This document shows positions 24,033 to 33,394 of a stretch of DNA of 42,182 nucleotides, in pieces. The position numbers were made by a program, and so were the translations under genes. The stretch lies in contig NZ_SRXN01000047.1 of the NCBI RefSeq assembly GCF_004827385.1, positions 1 to 42,182 on the forward strand, read 5' to 3'. Source of the stretch: Ensifer sp. MPMI2T (GTDB lineage: Bacteria; Pseudomonadota; Alphaproteobacteria; Rhizobiales; Rhizobiaceae). The first letter of the stretch is position 1, and each line of letters opens with the position of its first letter. Below the pieces are notes generated by a model. That model did no database searches and was not told where the DNA came from. It worked only from the letters and a program-made list of their open reading frames with translations.

Positions 24033-27000
24033 CACATCCTCCCTGGACGTTGACTACCCAGGCCTGCCACGAGCTTTTGAGCGGTTTGCAAATCCGGTAA
24101 CTCTGCTCCTTCGGTGAAGCTCGCGAAAATCTCGGCAAGGTGTTCCCGTGCACCCGCTTCAGGGTCGGCGCGAGCCAGTCCTACCGCTGCACGAAGCTCC
24201 CAAAACCGTGCGCCCTGCGCACGCGCTGTTGCCAGCGCGTCCCGGAAGCGCTCGGTAGCCACCTTTCCCTTCTCAGATCCAACCAAAAGCAGTGCCTCCC
24301 CTTGGAGACGAAACACTTCGGCCGCGAACCAACGCTCGTTGGTTCGCTCGATCATTTCCTCGGCTTCCTCGAGCAATCGGAGAGCCGCTTCGGGATTTCC
24401 AGCTTTCATTTCGATCTGAGCATGAAGAGCTGCGAAGTATGGGCACATGTACCGCGCCCCGGTGGCCAGCCACCCCCCGATGCCCCTCTCCAACTCCGTC
24501 CGGGCACGAACCATGTCGCCATCCTCGGCGACCGCCCACGCCTGGAGGATTGTCGCGCCCGCCTGCCAAAACCGGAATCCTGCCTCTCCTGATATTTGGA
24601 ATAGTTCGGTGGCACGGAGTTTCACAGCTTCCCGGTCGCCGATGATCTGGCGGATCACGCCGCCGAAGAACAGCGGTAAGGCGAGACTGTTGCGGTGCCC
24701 CATGCTTCTTGCTTCGGCCACCGCCTCGTCATTGGTGGCAAGCGCCTGATCGGGCGAGCCGAGTGCCAACAGCGTGCGCGCCAAATAATCCAGGCATACG
24801 ACACGCGGGTCAAAGGCATACACGAACGCGGGCGACCGATGCTCCTGCGGGTCATAGAGCGCCAGCGCTTCCTTCAAGTGCGCACGGGCACGCAAAAATT
24901 CGCCGGCTGGAACGGCGCTCACCCCGGCGGCCCTGTGCGCGAAGAAGGAAAGACCCCGGTCGTTACTGCTGCTGGCAAGCTCCAGCAGCCTGTCCGTGGC
25001 GCGACGGGCCTCAGAAAGTTCGGCGGCGTATAGATGGTACAAACAAAGGCCGTAGAGGACCGGAAACGCTTCCCGCACTTCGCCCAACTCCTCGCACAGG
25101 TCCTTTGCCCTTGCGTAGGCTGCCCCCGTTTCCGGCGCTGCAAATCCATGCGCCGCCACTTGTGTGCTGCCCAGCGCCAGTTGCAGGGAAAGCTCGCGGC
25201 GCGAGCGCTGCAGAGAAGGCGGAAGGGAAGCCAGTCCATTCAGTGCATTCTCAAAGCGCAGGAGGGCCTCCGACAAGGCCGAACGCGACAATGCCCGCCG
25301 TCCGGCCTGCTCGTGGTACTCAACGGCCTTCTCGATGAGGGAAGCCTGGCTGAAATGATAGGCGAGCAACTCCGGTTCAGCGGCGACCGTCTCCGGGAAC
25401 CGGTCTTCCAGGATTTGGCCGATGCGGGCATGCAGCTGCTGCCGCCTGCTTAAGAGCAGACTCCCGTAAGCCGCGTCCCGCACCAGAGCATGCTTAAAAG
25501 CATACGTGACTTGGCCTTCGCCTCCACGGCGGAACACGAGGCCTGCATTGACAAGTTGTTCCGTCGCCCGCTCCAATTCGGCTTCCGCCATGCCGGCGGC
25601 CAATGCCAACAGCTCGTGACTGAATTCCCGCCCGATGACCGCGCCAACCTGGGCAACCTCCCTGACGGAGGCGAGCCGGTCGAGGCGTGCCATCAAGGAG
25701 TCGTGCAGTGTCGCCGGGACGGCAAGTGGGGGCAACGGCCCGGACAACACGTAATCCTGGCCGCTCTCCTTGAGCAGGCCGGATTCCACTACGACCTTCG
25801 TTAACTCCTCTATAAAAAGCGGCACGCCTTCTGTCTTGGAGAGGACCTGGTCAAGCATGGATACCGGCAGCTGCTTTCCTCCAGTCATCGCGGTGACGAT
25901 TGAGGCCGCTTGGGAGCGGCTCAAGCGGTTCAATGTCAGCAGCGTGGCGTGGGGGAAACCATTCCAGCGAGGAGATCTTTCCGGACGTGACGTGGCGATC
26001 AGCATGACGGGCAGCTGTTGAACACGATCGACGATGATATCGAACAGTTCGGCCGAAACCGGATCAAGATAGTGGGCGTCCTCAAGCAGCATCAGAACCG
26101 GCTTGGTCCTCGCCAGTGCTTCAAGTTGTTCGATCAACACCTCGAAAGTGCGTCGTTTTTGCATCTGCGGCATCAGGTCAAGCTTCGGGTATCGGTCACC
26201 GGTGGGGATTGATAGCAAAGACGCAATCAAGGGGATTGCCTCCTGCGGGTCGCGCGTCGCCGCAAGCACCTCCTCCAGGAATGCCAGCTGCTTGTCCGGC
26301 GGGTCGGTTCGGTCGATGCGTGCGGCCCTGAGCAGCTGGTCGGCGACGGGATGAAGCGCGCTCTGCGCGTGGTAAGGTGAGCAGAAGTAGCGCAAATAGG
26401 TGACGGCTTCCTGTTTCAGCCGCTCGCGCAGCTCTTGAAGAATTCGCGACTTGCCGATTCCGGCCTCCCCGAACAGTTCGACGACTTGCCCTTCACCGGC
26501 AGCAGAAAGGGTCCATCGGTCGATCAGCAGTGCAATGTCGAGGTCGCGGCCCACCAACGGCGCTGTACCGCCGGAGTGGAGAGCCTCGAAGCGGCCTTCA
26601 GCCCGGCCCTCTCCAAGGACGACGTACGAACTGGTGGGTGTCTCAAAACCCGGCAGCTTCTGAGGCCGGATTCGCTTCACCTCAAAAAGCTTCCCGATCA
26701 GCCGACACGTGAGCAATGAAATCACCACCGTGTTCGGCTCGGCCAGTTTCTGCAGGCGGGCAGCCAGATTGGGCGTTTCGCCAACCACAGCGCTCTCCTG
26801 CGCGGCACCCGCGCCGACTAGATCCCCGACGACTACCAGGCCAGTCGCTATGCCGATGCGGACAGAAAGCTGCTTACCGTCTTTCTCAGACAGCGCCTTG
26901 ATGGAATCGACGACCGCCAACCCCGCTCGGACGGCGCGTTCGGCATCTTCCTCATGCGCCTGCGGCCAGCCGAAGTATGCTAAGACGCCGTCTCCCATCA

Positions 27001-27400
27001 GTTTGGCCACGTATCCGTCGAAACGCACCACTTCGCCGGCTATGGTGTTTTGGAACTGGCGCAGCAATGCACCCATTTCCTCCGGGTCGAGCTGGGTGGA
27101 CAGACCTGTCGACCCGACGAGATCGGCGAACATTACCGTGAGTTGGCGTCTCTCGGCTTCACGCGGGCGGACCGGCGTCGGTCGGTGGGGAGGATTGATG
27201 GCGGCCGAAGCCGCCTCGCCACCGCTGAGTGCAGCGATTGCTTCGAGAATTTTCTTTCTGTGTGCGAGAGCGCTGACGCCGATTTCTTTAAGGTCTTCTG
27301 CCGTAAGCTTCGGCAGCATCTCGGCGTCGATGGCATTGCTGTCGAAGGCTGCGGCATACTGCCCAAAGCCCAAGCTCTCGAGCCATGACCCGACGTTCAC
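24032..27400 (-). CDS. SAM - class III adenylate cyclase - AAA ATPase - TPR protein
   Basis: A 1122-residue intact relative of the gene at 15629. The SAM domain (1-60, MNVGSWLESLGFGQYAAAFD) is followed by a cyclase domain (82-265) with metal-binding Asp93 and Asp137, Lys133, Asn211 and Arg215. The base-selecting position holds Ala204, not Asp or Thr, so nucleotide preference is uncertain. The ATPase domain has Walker A GEAGIGKS (311-318) and Walker B LLEDAHYLDP, then an NB-ARC/MalT-like region and TPR repeats to the end. Such enzymes are thought to couple ATPase/TPR sensing to cAMP production. It faces the paralogue at 15.6-19.0 kb across ligD and the exonuclease. It is coupled to the downstream SnoaL-like gene. 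Confidence 0.9.
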   Translation of the reverse strand: MNVGSWLESLGFGQYAAAFDSNAIDAEMLPKLTAEDLKEIGVSALAHRKKILEAIAALSGGEAASAAINPPHRPTPVRPREAERRQLTVMFADLVGSTGLSTQLDPEEMGALLRQFQNTIAGEVVRFDGYVAKLMGDGVLAYFGWPQAHEEDAERAVRAGLAVVDSIKALSEKDGKQLSVRIGIATGLVVVGDLVGAGAAQESAVVGETPNLAARLQKLAEPNTVVISLLTCRLIGKLFEVKRIRPQKLPGFETPTSSYVVLGEGRAEGRFEALHSGGTAPLVGRDLDIALLIDRWTLSAAGEGQVVELFGEAGIGKSRILQELRERLKQEAVTYLRYFCSPYHAQSALHPVADQLLRAARIDRTDPPDKQLAFLEEVLAATRDPQEAIPLIASLLSIPTGDRYPKLDLMPQMQKRRTFEVLIEQLEALARTKPVLMLLEDAHYLDPVSAELFDIIVDRVQQLPVMLIATSRPERSPRWNGFPHATLLTLNRLSRSQAASIVTAMTGGKQLPVSMLDQVLSKTEGVPLFIEELTKVVVESGLLKESGQDYVLSGPLPPLAVPATLHDSLMARLDRLASVREVAQVGAVIGREFSHELLALAAGMAEAELERATEQLVNAGLVFRRGGEGQVTYAFKHALVRDAAYGSLLLSRRQQLHARIGQILEDRFPETVAAEPELLAYHFSQASLIEKAVEYHEQAGRRALSRSALSEALLRFENALNGLASLPPSLQRSRRELSLQLALGSTQVAAHGFAAPETGAAYARAKDLCEELGEVREAFPVLYGLCLYHLYAAELSEARRATDRLLELASSSNDRGLSFFAHRAAGVSAVPAGEFLRARAHLKEALALYDPQEHRSPAFVYAFDPRVVCLDYLARTLLALGSPDQALATNDEAVAEARSMGHRNSLALPLFFGGVIRQIIGDREAVKLRATELFQISGEAGFRFWQAGATILQAWAVAEDGDMVRARTELERGIGGWLATGARYMCPYFAALHAQIEMKAGNPEAALRLLEEAEEMIERTNERWFAAEVFRLQGEALLLVGSEKGKVATERFRDALATARAQGARFWELRAAVGLARADPEAGAREHLAEIFASFTEGAELPDLQTAQKLVAGLGSQRPGRM

Positions 27401-27802
27401 CGTCGTCCCCTCCCAGAACGACCCTTAAGGCAGTACCATACAGCATCGCTGTGGCCCGCGCAGTACAATACCAGAAGAGGGCCGCAGAAAACCGAAAACC
27501 TTTCCGTCCCTGGAAGGTGCCATCTACCAGTTCTGGCTCACCGATAGTCTTCGGGGGCCAGTTCCTCCGAGTAGGAGATGCCTCTTTGTGCCTCGCTTAT
27601 CGACCGGCCTCAAACGGCAGGAAGGAAGCGTGCCCTAGTTCGGGCCGCCGCTACAACGACGCCGCCACTTCCCGGGCTCAAACCGCGGTCAAGGAGCTTC
27701 TCTGCGGCTCGACGTGTACTGCCAACGATATAGTCGAATGGTTTGCGCATAGCCCCAAGCGCGCGAGATCGTCATCGGGTATCGCGGAGTTCTCCCTCAT
27801 CT
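27401..27802. other. Gap upstream of the second SAM-cyclase gene
   Basis: About 400 bases that should contain the cyclase promoter. The plus strand has an open frame overlapping this stretch, but it is a by-product of GC-rich composition. No repeat or motif was recognised. Confidence 0.4.
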
Positions 27803-28010
27803 GACACAACACCTTTGCCGTCCGAAAGTGCTGTCAGTGCGTTTGGGGTAGGGCAATGCAACTCGGCTGACTAGTCGGATGACTTGGTCGCGCCCTTGAC
27901 ACCGGCTGTCTCGCGAAGCACCCGTTGCGCCGATTGCAGATCCGATGTCGCGAATCCCTCCGTAAACTTGCCGCAGAGGGGCGCAAGCAGGTGATGAGCG
28001 TCGCCGAACC
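27803..28010 (-). pseudogene. 3' remnant of a SAM-cyclase gene (inverted repeat copy B)
   Basis: Read on the minus strand, this encodes the last 45 or so residues of a cyclase like that at 15629-19017 (GDAHHLLAPLCGKFTEGFATSDLQSAQ, ending GATKSSD) plus about 70 downstream bases. Only the 3' end exists; upstream the similarity stops abruptly at 28010 against unrelated DNA. It is either the stump of a third cyclase gene or a copy produced by recombination. With copy A at 18882-19088 it forms an inverted pair. Confidence 0.8.
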
Positions 28011-28019
28011 CTGGGGGAA

Positions 28020-28155
28020 GAGGCAGGCGTTTGTCGATGTTATGTCGCAGTTGGAGCGGCGGCTGACCATCTTCATCAATCTTCCGTTTGAATCGCTCGA
28101 TCGGATGAGCCTTCAAACACAGGTGAGGGCAATTGCGGACACGCCTCGTACCTAG
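28020..28155 (+). pseudogene. C-terminal remnant of an ArsC-like (low-molecular-weight phosphatase) protein
   Basis: The plus strand reads KRQAFVDVMSQLERRLTIF, then INLPFESLDRMSLQ, to a stop at 28155. The pattern of an aromatic-containing helix, R-R/I-x-IF-x-NLP and LDR-x-x-LQ is the usual tail of arsenate reductase/tyrosine-phosphatase-like proteins in rhizobia. The catalytic P-loop half is missing; upstream bases are the inverted cyclase scrap. This is a broken fragment, recognised from memory of the family, so only moderately certain. Confidence 0.45.
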
Positions 28156-28409
28156 GAGGAGGGCATGGATGATCCTGGATTTCGGCCCCGTCCGGTTCGG
28201 GCCGGAGATGCCGACTCCTCCGGCTGCCCTCGTTACAAATAGAGATGCGTGCGAACCTTCGGCACTCGGGTGTGCATTTGAAGCCACTGCGGGGACCACC
28301 GTTTGCCGATCCGGCGGCCGGCTCATCGTTCTTGCAGCCTGTTTGCCGTCACACTTCGCGGCGGAGCACGATTGTCGAATCCCCGAGTCGCGGGGCCACA
28401 TGCCATCGA
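28156..28409. other. Short gap between the ArsC-like remnant and the cold-shock gene
   Basis: About 250 bases with no recognisable gene. A minus-strand frame continues through it from the cyclase remnant but has no family signature. Confidence 0.4.
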
Positions 28410-28619
28410 TCAGAGCGTGCGGATATTGTCCGCAGAGCTCTTGCCTGACCGACGATCCTGAGTAACGTCGAAGCTCACCTTTTGACCCTCCTTGAGTGTA
28501 GAGAGCCCAGCTCGCTCTACCGCCGAAATGTGCACGAAAACATCCGGCGTACCGTCATCGGGCTCGATGAATCCGAAGCCTTTGGTGCTGTTGAACCACT
28601 TTACCGTCCCGGAAGCCAC
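28410..28619 (-). CDS. Cold-shock-domain protein (CspA family)
   Basis: A complete 69-residue cold-shock protein, an OB-fold RNA chaperone that binds single-stranded nucleic acid. RNP1 (KGFGFIEP) and RNP2 (VFVHIS) are both present, with TVKWFNSTKG at the start. The start codon is GTG (28617-28619) with an AAAGG site about 8 bases upstream. It is transcribed alone and divergent from the DUF5132 gene. Rhizobia carry many paralogues, so a specific gene symbol is not given. Confidence 0.93.
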   Translation of the reverse strand: MASGTVKWFNSTKGFGFIEPDDGTPDVFVHISAVERAGLSTLKEGQKVSFDVTQDRRSGKSSADNIRTL

Positions 28620-28822
28620 GGCATGCGCCTTTCATCATGAGAGCAGGATCATTGGTCGGCAATTGCGACGATCTCATATTTTCAGTTGCTTCTAAATAAG
28701 TTGATTGTGATACTTCTATGACAGCCGCCTCGCCCGACGGCGGGGTGCTACGACGACCGAGCCATCAGGGCTCACAATCTCACTACTACGGACTCGTTGA
28801 GGAGCGCATAGGGAGACCTACC

Positions 28823-29149
28823 ATGGCGATACTCGAAGACGCCTTTAAGGGTAACGTTATGACTGCCGCTGCCATCGGCATCGGAGCTGTCGTGCTGACA
28901 CCGATCGTTGTTCCTGTGGTGAGGCCGCTGTTCAAGGCGGTCTTGAAGGCCGGTCTGGTTGCCTATGATCAAGGCAGGGTCGCCGTGGCAGGACTCGGCG
29001 AAGGCTACGGGGACCTCGTGGCCGAGGCGCGTGCCGAGATGTCGGCCGCGAACGGAGGCGCTGAGCCTACCGAATCGGCTGAGCCGGCTGCTCGCCGTCC
29101 GGCATCGAAGGCGTCAACTTCGCGCGACGAAGATCAAAATAAAGAATAG
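28823..29149 (+). CDS. DUF5132-type small protein
   Basis: A 108-residue protein starting MAILEDAFKGNVMTAAAIGIGAV at 28823, behind a GGGAGA site. Residues 10-50 are hydrophobic (AAAIGIGAVVLTPIVVPVVRPLFKAVLKAG) and could form one membrane or amphipathic segment; the C-terminal 40 residues are charged and Ala/Pro-rich. This matches the DUF5132 family as I remember it, whose function is unknown. An upstream in-frame ATG at 28718 exists but the added residues look non-coding. A small frameshifted gene follows after 142 bases. Confidence 0.75.
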   Translation: MAILEDAFKGNVMTAAAIGIGAVVLTPIVVPVVRPLFKAVLKAGLVAYDQGRVAVAGLGEGYGDLVAEARAEMSAANGGAEPTESAEPAARRPASKASTSRDEDQNKE

Positions 29150-29291
29150 GTAAGTGGTTCGCCACGTCGCCGCTGCTGGAGAGGGATGGCAGATGTCTTG
29201 CGCAGCCTTGCGGAGCTGTCAGGGCTGGCGCTCTGTGTTTCTTGTCGCCGTTTTGGCTGCGAGCATCCGCCACGATAAAGGGGGATTCAAC

Positions 29292-29694
29292 ATGGGTTCG
29301 ATGCGGAGAAAAGTCTACGAAGCCCTGGTCGAAGGAGCTGTGTGCTGCCGTTCCGACGACGAGCTTTACGCTCTGGTCCGGAAGCGGTGCCCCGAAAACC
29401 TCCAGCAAGACGCTTGTCCGGGCCTCGCTGCTAGCCCTGACCGATCTCGAACTCAGTGATGGCAACGCGCTCTGCATGATCTACGCGTTAGCGATCAAGC
29501 ATCGCCTGGACGGGGTAGGGAGCGATGAGATCGACGACGTTGGCGACGATGATCCGCTGGAACTGACCCCTTCCATTTGCGGTAACCTACATGTTGACCG
29601 GTCGGCGCAGAGCGGAGGTGCCTCTTGGAACGATCGCTTTTTCTCGCCAGACTCCTGGGGCCGACATTCGTCGCGATCGCGCTCGGGATGCTGA
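29292..29694 (+). pseudogene. Small conserved-looking protein of unknown function, frameshifted in a CCCC run
   Basis: The ATG at 29292 has a strong AAAGGGGGA ribosome site and reads MGSMRRKVYEALVEGAVCCRSDDELYALVRKRC. At the C run 29390-29393 one C appears to be extra; skipping it gives PKTSSKTLVRASLLALTDLELSD and YALAIKHRLDGVGSDEI, which is far more protein-like than the uncorrected frame. The corrected C-terminus would run to 29694 and overlap the next gene, so the true end is uncertain. No function can be given. A homopolymer indel could be a sequencing error. Confidence 0.55.
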
Positions 29695-30017
29695 TCAATC
29701 TCGGCATGTACGAGACTATGATCGCGGAGGCGCTCCACCCTGGCATCCTGTTTTATCTGTCCGGCTTGCTGTCACTGCTCGCCGGTCTCGCGATCGTCAA
29801 CCTGCACAATAGATGGCAAATGGACTGGCGCGTGATCATCACCGTACTGGGCTGGCTGATGACAATCGGTGGCATCATCCGCATCGTCTTGCCGCAGGTC
29901 GCAATTGCGGTCGGTTCGACGATCTATGGCGGCCGCGCCTCTGCCATCGTCGTGGCGCTGATAATCGGTCCGTTGGGCGCTTTCCTGAGCTTCAAAGGTT
30001 ACAGGCGGCGTGTCTGA
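29625..30017 (+). CDS. Small four-helix membrane protein
   Basis: A 130-residue integral membrane protein. Four hydrophobic segments are visible: about 8-26 (LLGPTFVAIALGMLINLG), 42-59 (ILFYLSGLLSLLAGLAIV), 69-90 (VIITVLGWLMTIGGIIRIVL) and 103-121 (ASAIVVALIIGPLGAFLSF), with a basic tail GYRRRV. The start is TTG 29625 with a GGAGG site about 8 bases before it. No enzyme motif is seen. It overlaps the disputed 3' end of the preceding frame. Confidence 0.7.
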   Translation: MERSLFLARLLGPTFVAIALGMLINLGMYETMIAEALHPGILFYLSGLLSLLAGLAIVNLHNRWQMDWRVIITVLGWLMTIGGIIRIVLPQVAIAVGSTIYGGRASAIVVALIIGPLGAFLSFKGYRRRV

Positions 30018-30072
30018 GGTCACGGAATTGGAACGTTTGGGGTAAGCCGAGATTGCTCCTCCAGCAGTTGCG

Positions 30073-30213
30073 GTGGTAGGTTCGGCCGTTATCAAAAATC
30101 GGGCGACACAGAAGCTAACAAAAACACACGTCACTATCTTAATAGTCGTGAGCGTTCTCTTTTTGGTCCAAGTCGTATTGTCTGTTGCCCGCTTGCTCGA
30201 CTGGCTCCCTTGA
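30073..30213 (+). CDS. Possible 46-residue single-pass membrane peptide
   Basis: From a GTG at 30073 a 47-codon frame runs to TGA 30211-30213. It reads a basic N-terminal part (IKNRATQKLTKTH), then a clean hydrophobic helix VTILIVVSVLFLVQVVLSVA and the tail RLLDWLP. The charge pattern is that of a small inner-membrane protein. There is no clear ribosome site, so the call is tentative. The rest of 30018-30416 shows nothing else recognisable. Confidence 0.35.
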   Translation: MVGSAVIKNRATQKLTKTHVTILIVVSVLFLVQVVLSVARLLDWLP

Positions 30214-30416
30214 GCAAAATCTGAGCAGCTTGCGATCCAGGTCAGGGTGAAATCGGGACGTCGCTTGACATGCTCTTGCTTATCGTCGCTCGGCCAGAGA
30301 TGGAACATTGGAAGGGGATCGACGCGTCCTTGAAGGGTATCTTTGAGAGATGCCGCCTTGAACACGCCGAGGGCGGCAAAGGCCAGAGCCATGCAGCCAG
30401 TCATGGGAGGTACGCT

Positions 30417-31288
30417 ATGATACTGGTGACAGGAGCAACCGGAACGTCGGGACGGGAACTGATCCGCCATCTCTCCAAGACGGGTGCGGCATTCAAAGCG
30501 ATGGTTCGCAAGGAAGCTGACCGAGAGGCGCTTGAACCCCAGGGCGTCGCCACTGTGGTCGCCGATTACCCCGATGCCGACCGCCTGTCGGAGGCCCTGG
30601 CCGGCGTCGAGCAGGTCTATCTTATCGGCCCGACGGATCCGCCGCAGGTCACCCATGAGGGGATGTGCTCGAAGTGGCCCGCCAAGCCGGTGTCCGCCGT
30701 ATCGTCAAACAGTCGGCGATGTACGCGCACGATATGTCGGCCTGCACCTTCAAGCGCTGGAACGGCATGGTCGAGCGCCAGCTAATCGAATCGGGCCTCC
30801 CCTACACGATCCTACGGCCGACCGGCTTCATGCAGAACTTCGTCAACTACGACAGTGCCAGGATCGCCGCCGAGGGCGTGCTTCGCTCGCCCCGGCGGGA
30901 GGCGCAGGTGAGCTGGATCGACGTGCGCGATATCGCCGGCGTGGCAGTGGCTGTGCTCACAGAGGAGGGCCATGACGGCCGGGTCTACGATCTAACCCGC
31001 CCGGAGGCGCTGTCCGGCCAGGAGATCGCTGCCAAGCTCTCGGCCGCCACCGGGCGGGAGATCCGCTATGAGCCGCTCTCAGACGCCGACTGGTTCCTTC
31101 TGATGCGCTCGCGTGGCCTGCCCGCCTCCACGGTCCGGTCGATGCTGAGCCTTCACCTGGCTTACCGGGCGGAGAGTCCGGGGCTGGTAACCGGCTGGGT
31201 CGAAGTCCTAAGCGGACAAGCGCCGCGGAGCTTCGATGGCTTCGCCCAGGAGCACGCAGATCGTTTCAAGGGTCCCGAAGCGGCCTGA
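30417..31288 (+). pseudogene. NmrA/SDR-type NAD(P)-binding protein, one-base deletion
   Basis: An atypical short-chain dehydrogenase of the NmrA/YtfG type. It starts at ATG 30417 behind a GGGAGG site and reads MILVTGATGTSGRELIRHL (the GxxGxxG dinucleotide motif). At about 30659-30663 one base is missing after PPQVTHEG, and the rest continues in another frame: VLEVARQAGVRRIVKQSAMYA, then RQLIESGLPYTILRPTGFMQN to the stop at 31288. The corrected length, about 290 residues, is normal. The N-terminal frame alone would give a truncated Rossmann fragment. The redox substrate is unknown. It may be a sequencing error. Confidence 0.8.
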
Positions 31289-31912
31289 GAAGCATGGAAG
31301 CTCGCGGCCGATGTTGTTCGTCCACCGAATGTCTGGAACGGGATATTCACTTGCCGTAGAGTGCCCCCGAAGGGAAGGTCTGAAAAGGGTCGGTTCTTCG
31401 CCTTCATCAGCGTCGTGGGTGGGTGGTGATCGGTCGTCTGCTGCGGTTAGCCCGAATGGCCGAGATGCGGACGAAGCGGACGGTCAGAACTGCTTTAGCA
31501 TGCTGAGGTGCGGATCAGTCATCCTGGCTGCTCGCCGTTTTTCGTGGAAGCGCAAAAGTACGGGATCGGCGACTAATGACGGGTGTGCTACGATAGGAGA
31601 GTACGCATTCGATCATGCCTCTGCTTGGAGGTGCGAAGTGCCCGGCCAACCCATTACCGTTCTGATGGTCAATGAGTATCCTGACTACATCGACGCAGAG
31701 CAGAAGATATCTTCTTTAGTTTAGGTGCGCTCTGTGGGCACGTTGTAGTTGACGTGCTTAAGTTGTTTGCTCTGCAGGCGTCGTCTTTTGCTTGATTCTG
31801 ACTGGACCTTTTCTTGCTTCGGAGAGGAGCTTGCTGTGCAAACCATCCAGAGCCATCGCCGAGCATGAGGGGCTGAACGCACGCTGTGCTGTTCCTAAGG
31901 AAGGAGGGCACC
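31289..31912. other. Intergenic region with one possible short frame
   Basis: About 620 bases. The only item worth noting is a 28-codon frame from GTG 31638 to 31724 with a GGAGG site 6 bases before it (reading PGQPITVLMVNEYPDY), which could be a leader peptide or the stub of a lost gene. Nothing else was recognised. Confidence 0.3.
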
Positions 31913-32924
31913 ATGCAGCCCATGCTAAGCCGACGCTGCTTTTTGGCAAGCGCCACATCAGCCGCCGTCGCCGGTGCTGTCGGACTGATCGGCGCGCCGG
32001 GCTTCGCCGATGAGGGGCCGCCCGAGACGACGACAATTCGGCTCGGCTATTACTCGAACATCTGCCTTGCACCGACTTTGGTAGCCAGGGAAACTGCTGC
32101 GCGCGGAGGGGTTCAACGAAATCCAGTACGTGCGAGCCTCCGAGTCCTTTGCGTTCCCGGAACTCGTCGCCCGTGGCGAAGTGCATTTCGCCAGCACGTT
32201 CGCGGGGACTCTGGCTTACCACCTGGACAACGGTTTGCCGATCACAGCGTTGGCCGGTATCCATGCTGGCTGCTACGAACTATTCGCTCATGAACCTGTG
32301 CGGACCATTAGCGACTTGCGCGGCAGGAGTGTGGCCGTCCAAGAGCTGAACTCGGACGGTCACCACTATCTGTCGATCATGGCTGCGTATGTCGGGCTTG
32401 ACCCGCAAAGGGATTTCAACTGGGTCACGAGCCCGGATGGCAACCCAATGAAGCTCTTCGCCGAGAAGAAGGTCGATGCTTTCCTCGCATTCCCACCGGA
32501 ACCTCAGGAGCTGAGAGCTCGCAAACTCGGGCGAGTGATCATCAGCACGGTCCAGGACAAGCCATGGTCACAATACCTTTGCTGCGCGCTCTATGGCGGC
32601 AGGGATTTCGTTCAGAGCCATCCCGTTGCCACCAAACGTTATTTGCGCGCCCTCCTCAAGGCTGCTGATTACTGCGCCGAGGAGCCGAGGCTCGTCGCGC
32701 AACAGCTTACCGGCATGGGTCTCTCTCGGTTCGACTACGCGCTTCAGACGCTCAGTGAGATCCAGTACCGGGGTTGGCGCGAGTACGACCCCGAGGACAC
32801 GATGCGCTTCTACGCGCTCCGGCTGCACGAGGCTGGCATGATCAAATCCGAGCCGAAGCGGATCATCGCTGAGGGCACCGACTGGCGATTCCTTGACGAG
32901 CTCAAGCGAGAGTTGAAGGCGTGA
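31913..32924 (+). pseudogene. Tat-exported NMT1/SsuA-like ABC substrate-binding protein, frameshifted
   Basis: A periplasmic solute-binding protein of the NMT1/ThiY/SsuA type. The start at 31913 has a GGAGG site; the signal peptide has a twin-arginine motif (LSRRCFLAS) and a hydrophobic stretch ending FADEG, followed by TTTIRLGYYSNICLAPTLVA. Near 32088-32092 there is one base too many; the other frame then reads KLLRAEGFNEIQYVRASESFAFPELVARGEVHFAS onward to the stop at 32924, with VAVQELNSDGHHYLSIMAAYVGL typical of the family. Corrected length is about 336 residues. No permease or ATPase gene lies nearby, so it would be an orphan. The ligand is unknown. Confidence 0.8.
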
Positions 32925-33056
32925 GCGCTGCAGCATCCGCGGTTTCCCAGTCGCGGAGATCGCGTATCGGAGCTGCGCCTGCCCAGATTGATGCATTGAG
33001 AGCCCTCGCGACCTGATCCGCTTGGAGGCACCCCGCTCTTCGGATGCATTCATGGG

Positions 33057-33240
33057 AGGTTTGGCGTTCCGCCGGTGAGCTTCGGCCAGGTTTTGAAGCC
33101 CTCTGCCTCCAGAATTCCCGCAGCCGTGAGGCGGTCTCGACCACGAACTCCCACGATCGAGATCGAAGATCAGCGTGTCGGCGTATTCGATATCGTCGAC
33201 GATCGCCGCCCAGGGGTGCAGTTCTGCCGCGCCAATCTCG
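33057..33240 (-). pseudogene. Fragment of a second ligD (polymerase domain)
   Basis: These bases match 19810-20002 of ligD in the same orientation, from TGAGCTTCGGCCAGGTTTTG through the metal-site region (GATCGAGATCGAAGATCAGC) to about 33240, with an internal gap of roughly 15 bases relative to the intact gene. The rest of the gene is absent on both sides. It is a leftover of a second LigD gene or of a duplication, now non-functional. Confidence 0.85.
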
Positions 33241-33394
33241 GATTATGACTTGGCGATAAACCTAGCGTTTAGTCAGCTGCCAGAAAACAAAATCTCGTTC
33301 AGTCCAGACGAGAAGGCGGAGCGTCATCGTTCAGGGAAGGGCACCGGTAGGGCTCGGTGGGGGCGACCGCGGGCTCCATGACCGGCAATCTTGA

